A stretch of DNA of 64,000 bases from Lytechinus variegatus. Taxonomy: Eukaryota > Echinodermata > Echinoidea > Temnopleuroida > Toxopneustidae. Under the pieces are notes generated by a model that saw nothing but the letters and a program-made list of their open reading frames with translations, had not been told where the DNA came from and did not search any database. The position numbers were made by a program, and so were the translations under genes. Location: the NCBI RefSeq assembly GCF_018143015.1, contig NC_054740.1, positions 68,962,356-69,026,355 on the forward strand, given 5' to 3'. Below, piece by piece: positions 12,573 to 24,079 of this stretch. The first letter of the stretch is position 1, and each line of letters begins with the position of its first letter.

Positions 12573-13811
12573 CGTCCTCATGACGAATTAAAATTCTAGT
12601 TTTTATTGGATTTTGCTTTTGATTTTGATGACTCACTTTCACTGTATTTTTTTGCAGTGCAAATTTTTGTGCCTGAAATAATATTTGAATTCAGTGTTCT
12701 TCCCGAATTCCATCAAATTTGTCTTGTTTATTTATCACGGAAGACTGGGGATTAATTAACGACAAGTCAGAGAAGGAGAAAAGTAAAGTTGTCAATGTCT
12801 ACTATTAAAAGGCATGTATGGGACAGTACATGTATTTAAAGTTTATTCGAGAGAAATTGAAATTTTCTTCTTAAGACAAGACTGCAATTTCAATCATAGA
12901 GCCCTATGCCCGAGGAAACTTGGGCTTGGGTCTTTGGTGAGCATAATAATGTACTGAAAATAGTTGTGGGTTTTAAACCGGTTCAGTTTGTAGAGTGCAT
13001 AGACGCAAGAAAAAAAAAACAGTAAAATAAATCTGTATACAAGTAGCTGCTCTACAATCGATATTTGTCTCTGGGCATGATGGGAGTGTTTTATATCAAA
13101 ATTCAGCTTTACAAAATTAGAGCCAATATATCATTTCATGTTAATATGATAGTCTGAGTGTGTAAGGACAGTAGAGTGGAATAACTAGGTGGGGCTTTAT
13201 ACAATGACGTTATGAATATACAATGTAGTACAATTTGATTTGGGTGCTGTTTTTAAATGGTAATTTCTAACTGGGTGTTTCAAGCGTACCTAATAAAAGA
13301 TATCCACACTGACATAGCAACACACCAACATTGCATAATCCATTGAAGGCGCTTTTGTTGTTATTTGAAAGCCTTCCTCCACCCTCTCTTCCTCGTTGTG
13401 GCCCATTAATTGAAGACTATACAGTGAAAAAAAAAGAAAATTCCATAGGCCTATTATGTTTTGTTGTCAATTTCCATTATATGGTTTATTGAATGTCTCA
13501 GCATGATGCAAGGATCAAGTATATACAGGAATGTGGAAAGTCTCTATTCCAGTGAAAGCTAACCGTGAACATTATACAATATCAGAATCCATACATCGCA
13601 AGTATCTTGTTATGTATTGTACTTATCCATTCCAATCTATCCAGTTCTTTCCGATGACCAACTGATCATATAATATACTTTTTTTTTAAATCAAGTATCA
13701 AGGTATTGATTCTATGTTTAGACCAATGAAAAAGATGGTGAAATGTGCAATATGTTTTTCTGTATCTTATGTCTCTCCCCCACCTAAAGTGATTCTCTCC
13801 CTTGTTTAATG
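12573..13811. other. Intergenic, nothing recognised
   Basis: AT-rich sequence without a supported ORF or repeat structure. Confidence 0.4.
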
Positions 13812-14406
13812 TTTAAAGGGGAATGAAACCTTTGGAACAAATAGGCTTTTGTAGAAACAGAAAAATCAAAGAATAAGAATAAAGAAAGTTTGAGAAAAAT
13901 CGGACAAATAATGAGAAAGTTATGAGCATTTGAATATTGCAATCACTAATGCTATGGAGATCCTCCCATTGGCAATGCGACAAGGATGTGTGATGTCACT
14001 GATGAACAACTTTCCCTTTGGTGGACTATAAAATACCCTCAAAATGTCTCTTTTTGCTTTTTCTTACGATGATACAAACACTTTATCCATTATGTATTCT
14101 TAAAAAAATATGTATTACATGCCCTCATGTAGAAAGAACACATGATCTATGGATAGATGTGATGAAAGAGGCAATTCAAGTGAAATATATACTAAAGTAA
14201 TGGGGAGAGTTGTTCATCAGTGACATCACACATCTTTGTCGCATTGCCAATTTGCTATCTCCATAGCAATAGTGATCGCAATATTCAAATGCTCATAACT
14301 TTCTCATCATTTGTCCGATTTTTCTCAAACTTTTGTTGATCTGTTTCTTTGATTTTTCTGTTTTCACACAAGCTATCTTGTTCCAATGGTTTCATTCTCC
14401 TTTAAA
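13812..14406. mobile_element. Long-TIR MITE, family L copy 1
   Basis: It starts TTTAAAGGGGAATGAAACC and ends GGTTTCATTCTCCTTTAAA. The arms are inverted over about 200 bp (for example ATGAGCATTTGAATATTG left and CAATATTCAAATGCTCAT right). TTTAAA at both ends contains TTAA, consistent with a piggyBac-like target. A second copy lies at 42348-42932. Confidence 0.75.
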
Positions 14407-15610
14407 GCCTGTCTTCAAGCTTTGCCTTGGGGTACCTCCCCCCCCCCCCCACAGAGAACCATTTGAAAGATTAAACGGCTGCTACACTTCTGTAAAACTT
14501 GCATGTTAGGTGAAACTAAAGTGTAATTCACATTGTTGACCCTTTTAAAGCTTAGGGTCAGGCTTTAATGTTGAAAAGTTCACCTTTCAGTCATCTCTCA
14601 CAATAGATGGTAGACAGTTCACATGTCTATGTATTTTGTTGATTTCCCAAATAAATTGTATGAAGAACAAATATTTGTTTGACAATCAGTCTTTTTTATA
14701 TTTATTTGTATATTGATTCACCTCCATGTTAATTATGATATATTGAATATATCATAATTTTCATTTATCTATTGGAGATATAACAATGGAAAGAGAATCA
14801 TTCACATATTTTGCAATAAATTAAACAAGCTCAAAAATGCATTCATCCTTTCTTAATTATACTGTATGTTTCATTGGGTTGATTTGAGAGTTTACAATGA
14901 TAGAATGATTTAGAATCACTGAATCTTCTGATGTAACTGATTTGAGGTTTTCATGTGTACTACAACAACTCAGTTTTTGTGTGTGAAATTGATACAATAA
15001 CATTATACCCTTCATGCAATGACCATGCGTCCATTCAAAAGCCTTGCATGTCCACTTCTCTCTTTTTTGTCCATATCTTCATTTTGTTGTATTTCCTTTT
15101 TCCTCTTTCTCTTTGCCCATTTCTCCTTTTCCTGTCTTTTTCCCCCTTCTTTCTCTTTGCCCATTTCTTCTCTTTTCCTGTCCTTTTTCCCCATCTTTCC
15201 AATCTCCCCCTTCATTTATTTTTTCCCAATAGGCGCACAGATTTATAGATGATTACCGTGAAGGGGTGGGGTGTTGCACCCAAAACCCCCATTACATGTA
15301 GCTACAGCCCTGCATGCATGCTTGGCTAGCACCAGTGTGTTGTTAAAATTGATATGATTCTTTGATGTTGTATACTAAACTATATGGAAGAGCAGTGTGA
15401 AAGCGCGCCAGCTTGTGTTGGCCCTTTGGCCGTGGCTGAATAAAAACTCACAGACAGGTCAACCTGCCCAAACCTTAAGTGTTCTCATCTTCTTCAGCTC
15501 CACTCGCAAACTCAATCTAGTCTTATCTCTCCAACGTAAGCATCCCTCGCCTCTACAATCCAAGCCAGCCTTCCACTCTGATTGCCTCCTACGTATCCTC
15601 CAACTTTTGT
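14407..15610. other. Intergenic with CT-rich tract
   Basis: No gene. 15055-15232 is a pyrimidine-rich tract in which a roughly 45-bp unit containing CTCTTTGCCCATTTCT is repeated. The low-complexity reading frames there are not supported. Confidence 0.5.
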
Positions 15611-15880
15611 GGGGGCGTTGTGGTCTGGAGGTCAAGACTCTCGTCTTTCAATCTGAAGGATGTGGGTTTGATTCGAAGCCATGGGGTGTGTTTTCCTTCA
15701 GCAAGAAATTTACCAACATTGTGCTGCACTCAACCCAGGTGAGGTAAATGGGTACTGGCAGGAAGTAATTCCTCAAAAAGCCGTGCGCACCAGAATCGGT
15801 AGACTAGCTTAGCCGGGGTCATATAGGAGCACCTTGAGCACCTAGCAAGATGAATATGTGCACTATACAAAATTTTTACA
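15611..15880 (+). repeat. tRNA-derived SINE, family A copy 2
   Basis: The head GGGGGCGTTGTGGTCTGGAG, a box B-like GTGGGTTTGATTCGAAGCC, and the body TTCCTTCAGCAAGAAATTTA and ACATTGTGCTGCACTCAACC are all present. The tail reaches GTGCACTATACAAA. This is the longest family copy together with the one at 36238. Confidence 0.8.
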
Positions 15881-18800
15881 AATCCTATATTTTGATTTTT
15901 CTGGTTTACCTTCTGAAAGATCTCTACTTTCTAATCTCCACTTTCTTTCCTCTCATTCACTTCTACCTCCATCCACTTTCACTGTCCTTGCCAGGACTTT
16001 ACAGATGGTGTACCGTAAACCATTTCCATGACTGTTTACACCACCATGCAAACCTTCAAACAATTTTCAGGTTATTTATTTCCTCCTGTTCAATACACAA
16101 ATGAAAAGAACTGTAAGCAAATCATCTCCTTTCATATTTATTTTACTTTGCATTACATTGCAACCTTCTACAGCTGATAATTGGTTACCACAATAGAATT
16201 ATGTACAAATAAATTACAAAATACATACACAACAGATTAATCTTGACTTTTATTTCATTTACATTTGTACAGGTATAAACAAACTAAATGTCAATTTGAA
16301 AAGTGGTTTACTGATTTAGTAATGATGAAATATTTCAACATTTTTTTTTTCATTGAATGTATTGATGGTACATGTACATGCTCATTCACAATCCAAATTT
16401 AAAATCAATGTTGATACTTGGTGGACCGTAAACCACTTCCGCGATTGTGCATATCAACATGCAAACCTTCAAACATCATCAAACTAAATGTCAATATGCA
16501 ATTATCCTTATTTCTACCTCTTGAGTAATAAATTGAATGGATGTGACTCACACAGCCAAAAGCATTGGCATGAAGATGGGGGTAGGGGAGAGGCTACATG
16601 TAGATGTGGATTTATTTATAATAAAATATTTCAACTTGTTTTCATTGAATGTATTGTTCAATACGATTTATGTTTTTATTTCAACAATTATTTATTTCCT
16701 TGTATTATAATAAGTAATTGTATTCAATTTATATCATTTCATGTTTGTATAATTCTGTTATTGTAAATTGTACATGTTTTTATTTTTTGAGGCTTTGAGG
16801 CATGTTTTGAAAAATCACTTTTAATTGATGAATTAAATTGAATGGTACATGTATGTACTCATTCACATTCCAAATTTAAAATCAAATATTGGTATTGACA
16901 AAACATCAATTTAGGGTGCCATTACAATTCTTACATGTAGTAAGTGAAATGTATCGAATAAAACCCCTATATTTTTGCCCCTCATTATATCAGACAAAAG
17001 TACATGGACAGTCAATTGCACCTACTTTCCTTTACACCAACCATACACAACTTAATATGGAAACTCAAATTAATCCTCCCCCCCCAAAAAAAAAAGTTTA
17101 ATTTGGTGATTTACATAAAAATGTACTTTTCACAGGGCCTTTGTAGCTTCATTCCTTTTGTTTAAATACTGTATAAACCACTTCGTAAACATGGAATGGG
17201 CTAAAAATTTTAAGAAATTAGATTTAGTATACAGGGTGTTGTAACACTACTTTTCTTCAAGTAAGTTCGATCAGGAATATGCACACCAAGACCAAAAAGT
17301 AGCACATGAAGAGCAAACCACGTCCATGTTCTGTTTTATATAGTTATTATAGTCAAAGTTACTTTAGTTTGCATTAGTTCTCATTGTTTATACCTTATTT
17401 CGATTGATGTTGTACTTTAAATTTGACTATGTGTTGTTTGATTTTGTTGTGCTTTGTGAATGGAAAATGAATAAATCTAAATCTAATCTTGCCAGGCCAT
17501 TTCATAAAAAGCCGTTTTCCCTAAATTTATATGCTAAATTTTTTATACGATTAGTAACCCAGTCTGTGTAATTAAGATACCCCCATTAATCCTTCTATTT
17601 AACATATGCCTCAATTGGAGTTCATATCACCTTTTGAACATAAAACTTTGAAAAATATTGAGTTTTCCATCAAGATGCTCATTAGCAAAGAGAAGTTCAA
17701 TTTAACCTGCACACATACTGGATATCAACTCTTGCTGATGGGAATCAAAACGATTGAGATCCCAAGAACCAATTGTGTGTGAAGTTGTGCATTTATGAGC
17801 AGCTTTATGAAACATGTATTTATTCAATCAGACTCTTACACATTTACTTGTATACACCTTTAAGCTCCTTAAAACTTGAAAGGTCCTATGAAGTGTCTAA
17901 AAAGACAAACAAGGATGTTTTTAGTTGAAGGTGCTATACTTCCAAGTGTGACCCACCCCCCCCCCAAAAAAAAAATGTGCCAGACAAACAATAATTGAAT
18001 TCTTATGTACATCCTGCTTGTGGATTCTCCAAATGAGAAAGCCTACATATTATCCTTCTCAAAAAGGCTAGCTGACTGTCTTAACCCTGTAATAACCTTG
18101 TAATGAAATTGTATGCTCAACATAAAACTTTGACTGTATTTACAAATTAGCTCAATAAAATCTAGAGATTCAGCTCATTCTATAAAATATACTATTTATA
18201 AAATTTCTTTTCTGCTTGTCTCGTGATAACAAGGCATGCTTACTTTACTTGCTTGTATATTACAACAAAATAATTTACTCAAAATAAGAGAATATGTTAA
18301 TAAATACATGTAAACCTACTGTAGTTACTAAATAAATAAAAAGAAAATCTGTATAGCAAGTACTTTACACACCTTTTCACTCATTACCAAATGGACGGAT
18401 ACACAAGATTTCATAACATGTAGGGCCTACAAACTGAGTAAAAAAAATATTAGTTTGAATAACTGTATCATAATTTTTCACGTACATACATTTTGAGCTT
18501 TTGGGGTATAATTTTTTTTCCCAAAGGAAAAAAACCCTCAATTTTCATTTAAAAGAATGAGGAATTCACTAATAATTTCTTGGAGTAATTAAGTATAACT
18601 TTCACTTCACTAACTCAAGGAATAATACTTATTTTAGTTTATTTTTCATATTACTAAATGTTTTATTTTCTGTTACTTTTTCCTCAATACCAAGAGAGCA
18701 TATCAAACTGCCTTTAAGTTTTAACCTACTGGGGACTGAATCCGACTGATGTTTTTACATCTTCTTTGAATGACCATGAACTACAATCTTCAACATGTAC

Positions 18801-19022
18801 ATCTCATATAGAACTGCATTTATGTACAAAAAACAAGGCTTCATTTAAAAAAAATATGTCATGGAATTTCCATACCATGAATATTAGTACAATCCTAATA
18901 ACAATTTCTTATAAAATTTCAAACTTGGGGTTGAGAAATTACATAAAAGATCTTTAAGACCCATACATGTACATACACTGTAAGAGTTTACTCAATTTGC
19001 ACATTATTGTAGCTTGAAGCAG
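15881..19022. other. Intergenic, AT-rich, local duplications
   Basis: No supported gene. Segments recur nearby: ATGCAAACCTTCAAAC with a GTAAACCA flank occurs at about 16007-16070 and 16421-16474, and CCAAATTTAAAATCAA with a TACATGT flank occurs at about 16365-16410 and 16843-16885. TTTATT at 18638-18643 (AATAAA on the minus strand) could be the poly(A) signal of the RITA1-like gene. Confidence 0.4.
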
Positions 19023-19655
19023 TTACTTCCAAGGAGGTGGTTTGCTAGGTGTAACTGAGCGCCTCCCTGATGCAGACTGAGGCCTGCTTCCCGCAGACGA
19101 CCTCCTACCTCCAGTGGCCGACCCAGGCCGACTTCCAACGGATGACAAAGGACGCTCACCACCCATGGACGAGTTCGATCTCGATTCAAATTCGAGGCTA
19201 CCCTGAACTGGGGACCCCCACATGAGAGGCGTGTTCCGACGTCTATCAGCTTTCTTGTCAGTCCAAGGTGCCTCAAAAGAGGGTTCCTCAAGTGGCCCCC
19301 CAAAGAGAGTGTGGTCCACGTAAGTCGGTGTGTGCTGGACAATTCGGTACTTATTCTTTGTCTTTGGCATAGAAGGGGACACAGTTAGTGTGGGCTTGAT
19401 AGCTGGAGATTTCCTAGTCCCACTTGGGGATGCTCTTTGTGATGGACTATCACTCCATCCACCCTGTGTCTTCCTATTCCTGTCTCTGTGTGATCCGAAG
19501 AGTGTCTCATCCACCGATGACTCATTTGATACCACGCGATACCTGTAGGATCTCTTCACATTTTCATTCAAAGTGTCTCTGCCCATGGACTCGCCTTGTA
19601 CGCTCAGGCTGGACTGGCGCCCATCGCTAGAGTTACGAAAAGAGTAATCAGACAT
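19023..19655 (-). CDS. RITA1: RITA1-like (RBPJ-interacting and tubulin-associated) protein
   Basis: An intact 210-residue reading frame in one coding exon. Visible motifs are SVDETLFG (47-54), KNKYR (100-104), HTPTYVDHTLFG (108-119), a Ser/Gly/Arg-rich tail (155-203) and the C-terminal KPPPWK. The two (Y/S)VDxTLFG boxes, the KNKYR-HTP block and the PPWK end are hallmarks of RITA1. In vertebrates RITA1 shuttles RBPJ from the nucleus to tubulin fibres and dampens Notch signalling. The protein is somewhat shorter than human RITA1. The RBPJ-contact site (a WTP motif in vertebrates) is only loosely matched by LMWGSP at 144-149, so RBPJ binding is not assured. It is basic and probably mostly disordered. 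A 5' UTR intron precedes the start codon. Confidence 0.85.
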   Translation of the reverse strand: MSDYSFRNSSDGRQSSLSVQGESMGRDTLNENVKRSYRYRVVSNESSVDETLFGSHRDRNRKTQGGWSDSPSQRASPSGTRKSPAIKPTLTVSPSMPKTKNKYRIVQHTPTYVDHTLFGGPLEEPSFEAPWTDKKADRRRNTPLMWGSPVQGSLEFESRSNSSMGGERPLSSVGSRPGSATGGRRSSAGSRPQSASGRRSVTPSKPPPWK

Positions 19656-19955
19656 TGTAATCTCTCACTAGGCCTAGGTGGTCATTCTTGAATTGTTGGA
19701 TGTCTGTGATACTTCCTGCAACTGTTTCTCAGTTCATACTTATCATTGATTGATCGCAGTGTGCCAGTTCATGTCATGCGTATGAAAGCACGCAGGTACA
19801 TGCATGTACCTTATCAATACACCACTGCCATTCAACACAAAATCATCTGGTATGGGCAAACAAAGGAGGTAACGCTAAGTTGAACTCTGCCTTGTCTCCG
19901 TGAAAATAGCTACATGTAGTCTATATCCCCATTCCTTATTCCAGAGGCCCAGGTT
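19656..19955 (-). other. RITA1: RITA1-like 5' UTR, start exon part
   Basis: On the minus strand a TTTTCTGCAG acceptor ends at 19956, so 19955-19656 is probably untranslated sequence of the coding exon. Confidence 0.5.
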
Positions 19956-20403
19956 CTGCAGAAAACAACAAAAAAAGGATATTTATTCCAGAATCATATA
20001 AAAAACTGAAAAAAAATTATATGCAGATGGAGATGGATTGAATTTTTGAAATTATATTCATACACTACTATTAAAGCTCCTCTTGTCTTCTTAATAACGA
20101 GACTGATTCTTGGGGTGAACATCAGTCTTCATCATGGCAAAACTGAGACTTACTTTAATAGTACTGTACTTACATACATCTGCATGATCTGACGACGTGC
20201 GATATCTAAAATTTTACAGGCAGAAGAACACTGAATAAACACAGAATAAATCTATACGGTATCTACTATCTGTCAATCTTTACGATACAGAATTTAAGTA
20301 CCATTCTATTTCTCACTTTCCAGGCTTTCCAATGATACTAAACTTGTTAGGTTCCTTCACAAAGTCATAATCTCAGTCACTCTCATTCTCAGACTCTACT
20401 CAC

Positions 20404-20470
20404 CGAAGGCGAAGCTTCGAGTTCGAGCTCCCTTACTTAGGCCTTATTACTTACACAAATTGCAATACAT
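20404..20470 (-). other. RITA1: Possible RITA1-like 5' UTR exon 1
   Basis: On the minus strand CTTCGCCTTCG is followed by a GTGAGT donor (20403-20398). It pairs with the acceptor at 19956 to make a 448-bp intron. The 5' limit is not defined. Confidence 0.35.
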
Positions 20471-20884
20471 GGGACAATTAACAAGGACTGCCCATTACGC
20501 GAAACATGCACAAATTCATCAAAAGAAACTAGAATAGAAAGTTAAGATCAATTTAGGTCTAACGTTAAGGAGGAGATTGTCTGCCAAACTTACTGGTAAA
20601 ATCATGAATTTCAAATACATGCACCACAATGTAGCATCATCATAAACAACGTTAGAGACTTGCTGGCTGTAGTACTTAAGCGTCCCTTGCCAACCGACTA
20701 ACGGTAGGAGGGACTAGGGGGGGGGGGGGGCGCCCGGAAATATGAGACCCTTGTACATATATGGTTGCAGTGGGTATTTTTTTCCCCCACCCTCTCTTTC
20801 CTTTTCCAATGTATACAAAGTCTGTACTGTATAAACCAAATTTCATCTTGCCTACCCGCGACGCTATATAGGTGTAGAAAAAAA

Positions 20885-22500
20885 TCATATAATGATCGGC
20901 TGTTCATCAATATTGTGAGCAGTGGAAACTTTCTGTTAATACAAGCAAGACAAAAGTTGTCATTTTCTCACGTGGAAAGGTGCGTAAATATCCAGAGATT
21001 TTGTTTGGGGATACTGCTCTTGAAGTCGTAGAGGATTATATTTATTTAGGTACCACTTTTAATTACAATCATTGGCGGCGGAAGCAAAAAAATTTTAGGA
21101 GGGGACAACCAAAATTTTTAAAAAAAGGTCATCAACTAAAAATTTAGGGGGGGACCGTCCCCCCTCCCCAAATTTAGGGGGGACACGTCCCCCCTGTCCC
21201 CCCTGCTTCCGCCGCCTATGATTACAATGGCTCCTATAATCAGGCTAGGAGAGCAATTAATCTTAATTAAGGCCAAGGTGTTGAGTTTGCCTTTGGACAT
21301 TCAATGTGAATTGTTTGATCAGTTGGTGGTACCAATATTGTTATATGGAAGTGAAATTTGGGGTTTTGGTGATGTAGATGGTATCGAAATGTTTCATAAG
21401 AAGTTTTTAAAAAGCCTCCTTGGGCTTAGTCGAGGATCTGCAAATTGCATGGCATATGGTGAATTGGGAAGAGTCAGTTTGCATTATACTATTGAAAAGC
21501 GTATGATAATTTTTTGGGCTAGGATTCGTCAAAGTGTAAATGGAAAATCTAAGTTGTCAAGTATGATTTATAGGCTTCATAATAGGGACCTACATAAGTC
21601 ACCATGGATAGTTAAAGTAAAAGATATTTTGGAAAGATGTGGGATGTCTAACTTGTGGAGTGCTGAGAATATGCATGGTCTTGGACGTTAAGTGGGTTAA
21701 GTCAACTGTGAGTCTCAGATTGGATGATATAAATTGCCAAACAGGAATGGAAAACTGACTTAATAGAAGGATATTCAAACAAGATTTTGGCTTTGAGAAC
21801 TATATATTTAGTGAAGTTAGATTTTGCAGATAGGATTGAACTCTGTAAATATCGTTGTGGAAATCATAGATTGCCTGTTGCCAATGGTCGTTACTTGCCT
21901 AATCAAGGTTTGCAATCTTTTACTTTATGTGACTCGCATGAGCCGGGTGACGAGTTTCATTTTGTGTTAAATTGTCCTGCTTTTAAAAATGAAAGGAAAG
22001 CTTTAATTAGAGGGTATTATTCTGTTAGACCAAATGTGATTAAAATGCACAAGCTGTTTAATATGAGAAATACAAAAGACATGAAAAATTTGTCAGGGTT
22101 TTGTAAATTCATTATGTCAAAATTTTAAAATCATCTTAAATGTAGTTGCTGTTTTGGTTACTTTCTCGTATTAGGGCATGATTTCAGATTTTGTTGAATT
22201 GCGCCCACACATGCTCAGTGGGGTATGTCTTTGTACCGGTCTCCAGATACTCTCTGGCATGTCTGGGGTGGGGTGGTTAATTTGTGCCCGTTTCTATTAT
22301 TGATCTTGTATTGTACATATGTTCGTTATCATCATGTTTGATTCTTTTTTTTTTCTTTCTTTTTCTTTATTTTTTATTTTTGTTACCATTGTATTTTTCT
22401 CATGCCTATTATTGCCATTGTTATAAGTTGTTATATTTCTTCCATGCCCCCAGGAGGGGCCGTCAAGAAATAAAATCATTGTCATTGTCATACCGTAACC
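20885..22500 (+). pseudogene. Decayed CR1/L2-like LINE (RT C-terminal half)
   Basis: 20918-21061 encodes EQWKLSVNTSKTKVVIFSRG and EDYIYLGTTFNYN, the reverse transcriptase end (the SKTK and YLG motifs). 21229-21691 encodes LFDQLVVPILLYGSEIWGF, the typical post-RT segment. 21787-22128 encodes KYRCGNHRLPVANGRY, then LCDSHEPGDEFHFVLNCPAF, a C-x2-C...H...C C-terminal motif. The 3' end carries AATAAAATCATTGTCATTGTCA, a short repeated tail at about 22470-22491. Frameshifts and stops separate the parts, and a MITE is inserted at 21070. It is non-functional, and the clade is an inference. Confidence 0.75.
21070..21220. mobile_element. hAT-type MITE, family C copy 1 (in LINE)
   Basis: TIRs are CATTGGCGGCGGAAGC and GCTTCCGCCGCCTATG. 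A perfect 8-bp target duplication ATTACAAT lies at 21062-21069 and 21221-21228. The interior holds GGGGGGGACCGTCC-like G/C runs. It interrupts the LINE right after the YLG motif. The same family is at 39013-39341. Confidence 0.9.
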
Positions 22501-23272
22501 GTATATGAAGCTTTTTCAAACAAGCCTTTGTATGCGAATGACAATATTACTGTCGACAAGTTTCCGCTTGTGAGCACCTTTATCTATTGATTTTCATTTT
22601 TTGAAAGAGTTAGGGGATGACAAAGAGCTTTCACTAACATTTCACTAACTATGACAGTCATTTGCTCTTTCTACTTCCATCCTACACCATGGACTAGGGA
22701 TCCTATGAATGATTTATTCATCATACTTTGTGCTCTTATTCACTTCTAGGAAGCTAATTTTTGATGAAACTATTCTTTGTGGCATTCCCAACTGACAAAC
22801 CAAAAATTCCACTACTACTACTACTTTCTTAGTTATTTCAATATTAATTTTTATTGTTTTTTAGACAAATATCATCGGTGACATTATTTCATTCATAAAT
22901 AGCATAAAATCAAAGGACTATTGTCAATCAAGTGAGAAAGTACACTCATAATTTGTAAATTTTAGATGAGAGAGATTTTGTATTGACTTTGTACATTACG
23001 TTTTTATTTTTGTTCTGACTTGTACTAATTACAAAATGTTGCGTAATTTCGTAATCGCGTGCCCGGCAGGGCCCTGGAACGATTTTTTGACTGGGGGTGC
23101 TGATGTAAATTTGGAAAGCAAAAACAAGAGGTTTCACTACAAAATAAAGTTTTTTTTATTACCCTTTTCCCCCCAATTTTACACATCTTCCAGAATTCCT
23201 GGGGGTACTGCCTATGGAAAATAATACACGCAACATACCCAATGAAATTTGTTGGGTGCTTAGATCAGCACT
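22501..23272. other. Intergenic, nothing recognised
   Basis: No supported ORF, RNA gene or complete element was seen. Confidence 0.4.
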
Positions 23273-23280
23273 CCCAGCAC

Positions 23281-23580
23281 CATTAGCGTACCTACGTGGG
23301 GTGGGGGGGGGGGGGGGCAGAGGGGGCAGTCTGCCCCCCCCCCTGACGAGCTTGAAAAACCTGTTCCCCTCCCCCCCTGACGAGCTTGAAGACCTGAAGA
23401 CCTCTATTGCCCCCCCCCCCCCGACGAAATTGAAGATTTTTTTTTTTTTTGCTTGTAATTTTTTTTCTTTTTGGGTACGAAATCCTTTATTTGTGATTAA
23501 AAACCTTTTTTTTTTGCTTCTCAAATTTTTGGGCGGACGGTTTTGCCCCCCCCCCATGAAAAATCCTAGGTACGCCACTG
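23281..23580. mobile_element. hAT-type MITE, GCGTACCTA family
   Basis: TIRs are CATTAGCGTACCTACG and CCTAGGTACGCCACTG. A perfect 8-bp duplication CCCAGCAC lies at 23273-23280 and 23581-23588. Inside, a CCCCCCTGACGAGCTTGAAG-type unit is repeated about three times between long C and T runs. It is 300 bp and non-coding; long ORFs on both strands there are shadows. Confidence 0.9.
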
Positions 23581-24079
23581 CCCAGCACCCCCGCTTCCCA
23601 GGGCCATGGTGCCCGGGCATCACAAATAATAGGTGCCCAATCAATTTGGGGCAGTATTCTACCCTTTGCGGAAGCATATTGTCTAGTAAGGTTAAAGAAA
23701 ATCGTAGGAATTACTTTAGAATGGGCAAAATTTCCAGTCATCACACTGAATAAATAAAAATGCCCAAAAGAAATACCCAATGTTGATTGGACACATAATT
23801 ACCCTCATGGAGCAATTTTTTCCCATTGAATATTTTTAGAGTGTCGGGATAAGATGACTGGCTTAGTAAAGATTAAATTAATTTTCATGTTGCTGGTAAT
23901 CAAGTTAATGAACTTCAGATCTTTGTAAGGATAGTTTTGTATGTGATTGAAAATGTAGCCTGTGGATGATGTTCAGGATGGGAAATTAATTTGTAAGAGT
24001 GTTTGGGAGTTGAAGAAAAGAAACAATTTTAATTGGGAATTAAACAAAAAATAAAATCATGAATAGGATAGGAATTTAA

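Noticed and set aside
15012..15252. Overlapping ORFs of 62-97 residues
   Set aside because: Low-complexity Phe/Ser/Pro or Lys/Glu translations of a CT-rich tract.
23159..23780. Three overlapping 97-179 residue ORFs on both strands
   Set aside because: They read through a MITE made of homopolymer runs; composition is Pro/Gly/Lys artefact.
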